6,065 nucleotides of DNA. It comes from Comamonadaceae bacterium. Its GTDB lineage: Bacteria > Pseudomonadota > Gammaproteobacteria > Burkholderiales > Burkholderiaceae_C. Made by a program: the position numbers and the translations under genes. The stretch is from positions 1 through 6,065 of the forward strand of contig JAJTBK010000514.1 in NCBI GenBank assembly GCA_021286965.1. The letters run 5' to 3'. Below are positions 5,930 through 6,065 of the stretch, piece by piece; position 1 is the stretch's first letter; each line of letters begins with the position of its first letter. The notes under the pieces were generated by a model. That model ran no database searches. It was not told the origin of the DNA and saw nothing but the letters and a program-made list of their open reading frames with translations.

Positions 5930-6065
5930 GCGGTCTCAACTCTGAAGTGCAACACCTCACAACGGGTAATGTACGCAGATGGGACTGAGATACACGCACT
6001 TGCAACCTGAAGAGAGAATGACACTGGCGTCGCTGCGCCAGCAGGGCTGGAGCATCCGGGCCATT
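5930..6065 (+). mobile_element. IS30-family insertion sequence, left end (truncated by window edge)
   Basis: An IS30-like transposase gene begins at 5979. The stretch before it, around GGTCTCAACTCTGAAGTGCA (5932-5951), looks like the terminal region of such an element, where the inverted repeat would lie within some 50 nt of the transposase start. The exact outer boundary and any target duplication cannot be set because the other end is outside the window; 5930 is an estimate. Confidence 0.6.
5979..6065 (+). CDS. IS30-family transposase (5' part; continues beyond window)
   Basis: The frame from ATG 5979 stays open to the last base and gives 29 residues. LQPEERMTLASLRQQGWSIR is the start of the N-terminal helix-turn-helix of IS30-type transposases, where L(T/S)xEER...I/L..L...G.S.R.IA is the common pattern. 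The catalytic DDE domain lies outside the window, so integrity cannot be judged. No strong ribosome site is seen before the ATG, which is common for transposases. The ATG at 5969 opens a different frame that stops after 13 codons and was not used. Confidence 0.78.
   Translation, partial: MGLRYTHLQPEERMTLASLRQQGWSIRAI

Overview
The window looks like a chromosomal segment from a high-GC betaproteobacterium, most likely of the Comamonadaceae (Acidovorax, Comamonas or a relative). This rests on protein style and codon use only; no search was possible. All supported genes lie on the + strand. They fall into two blocks of different origin, followed by the start of an insertion sequence.

Block 1 (1-4598) is a very compact run of six genes: the 3' part of an MFS/GPH-type transporter, a DUF3833 lipoprotein, a short-chain dehydrogenase/reductase (SDR), an NTF2/SnoaL-like protein, a Gtt1-like glutathione S-transferase and a class I CPD photolyase. 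Two junctions are 4-bp ATGA overlaps and the other gaps are 3 to 7 nt, so this is almost certainly one operon whose promoter and first genes lie left of the window. Apart from the GST, the set is one I recall from light/singlet-oxygen-response clusters of proteobacteria. Those clusters usually also carry an amine-oxidase-like flavoprotein, DUF1365, a Cfa-like methyltransferase, DUF2878 and a MerR-type B12 photoreceptor (LitR/CarH type). The photolyase repairs light damage to DNA; the other genes plausibly remodel and sort membrane lipids or deal with oxidised products.

Block 2 (about 4599-5880) holds a LysR-type regulator and a 76-aa EexN/TrbK-like entry-exclusion lipoprotein, closed by a good intrinsic terminator. 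It is less GC-rich than block 1. Both proteins resemble cargo of trb-type integrative conjugative elements (Tn4371-like), yet no mating-pair genes are visible. The block starts only 27 nt after the photolyase stop, with no terminator between, so a junction between native operon and mobile-element DNA probably lies there.

At the right edge (about 5930-6065) an IS30-family insertion sequence begins. A likely terminal region is followed by the first 29 codons of its transposase, which run off the window. No RNA genes, CRISPR arrays or origins were seen, and no stretch longer than 300 bases lacks a gene.
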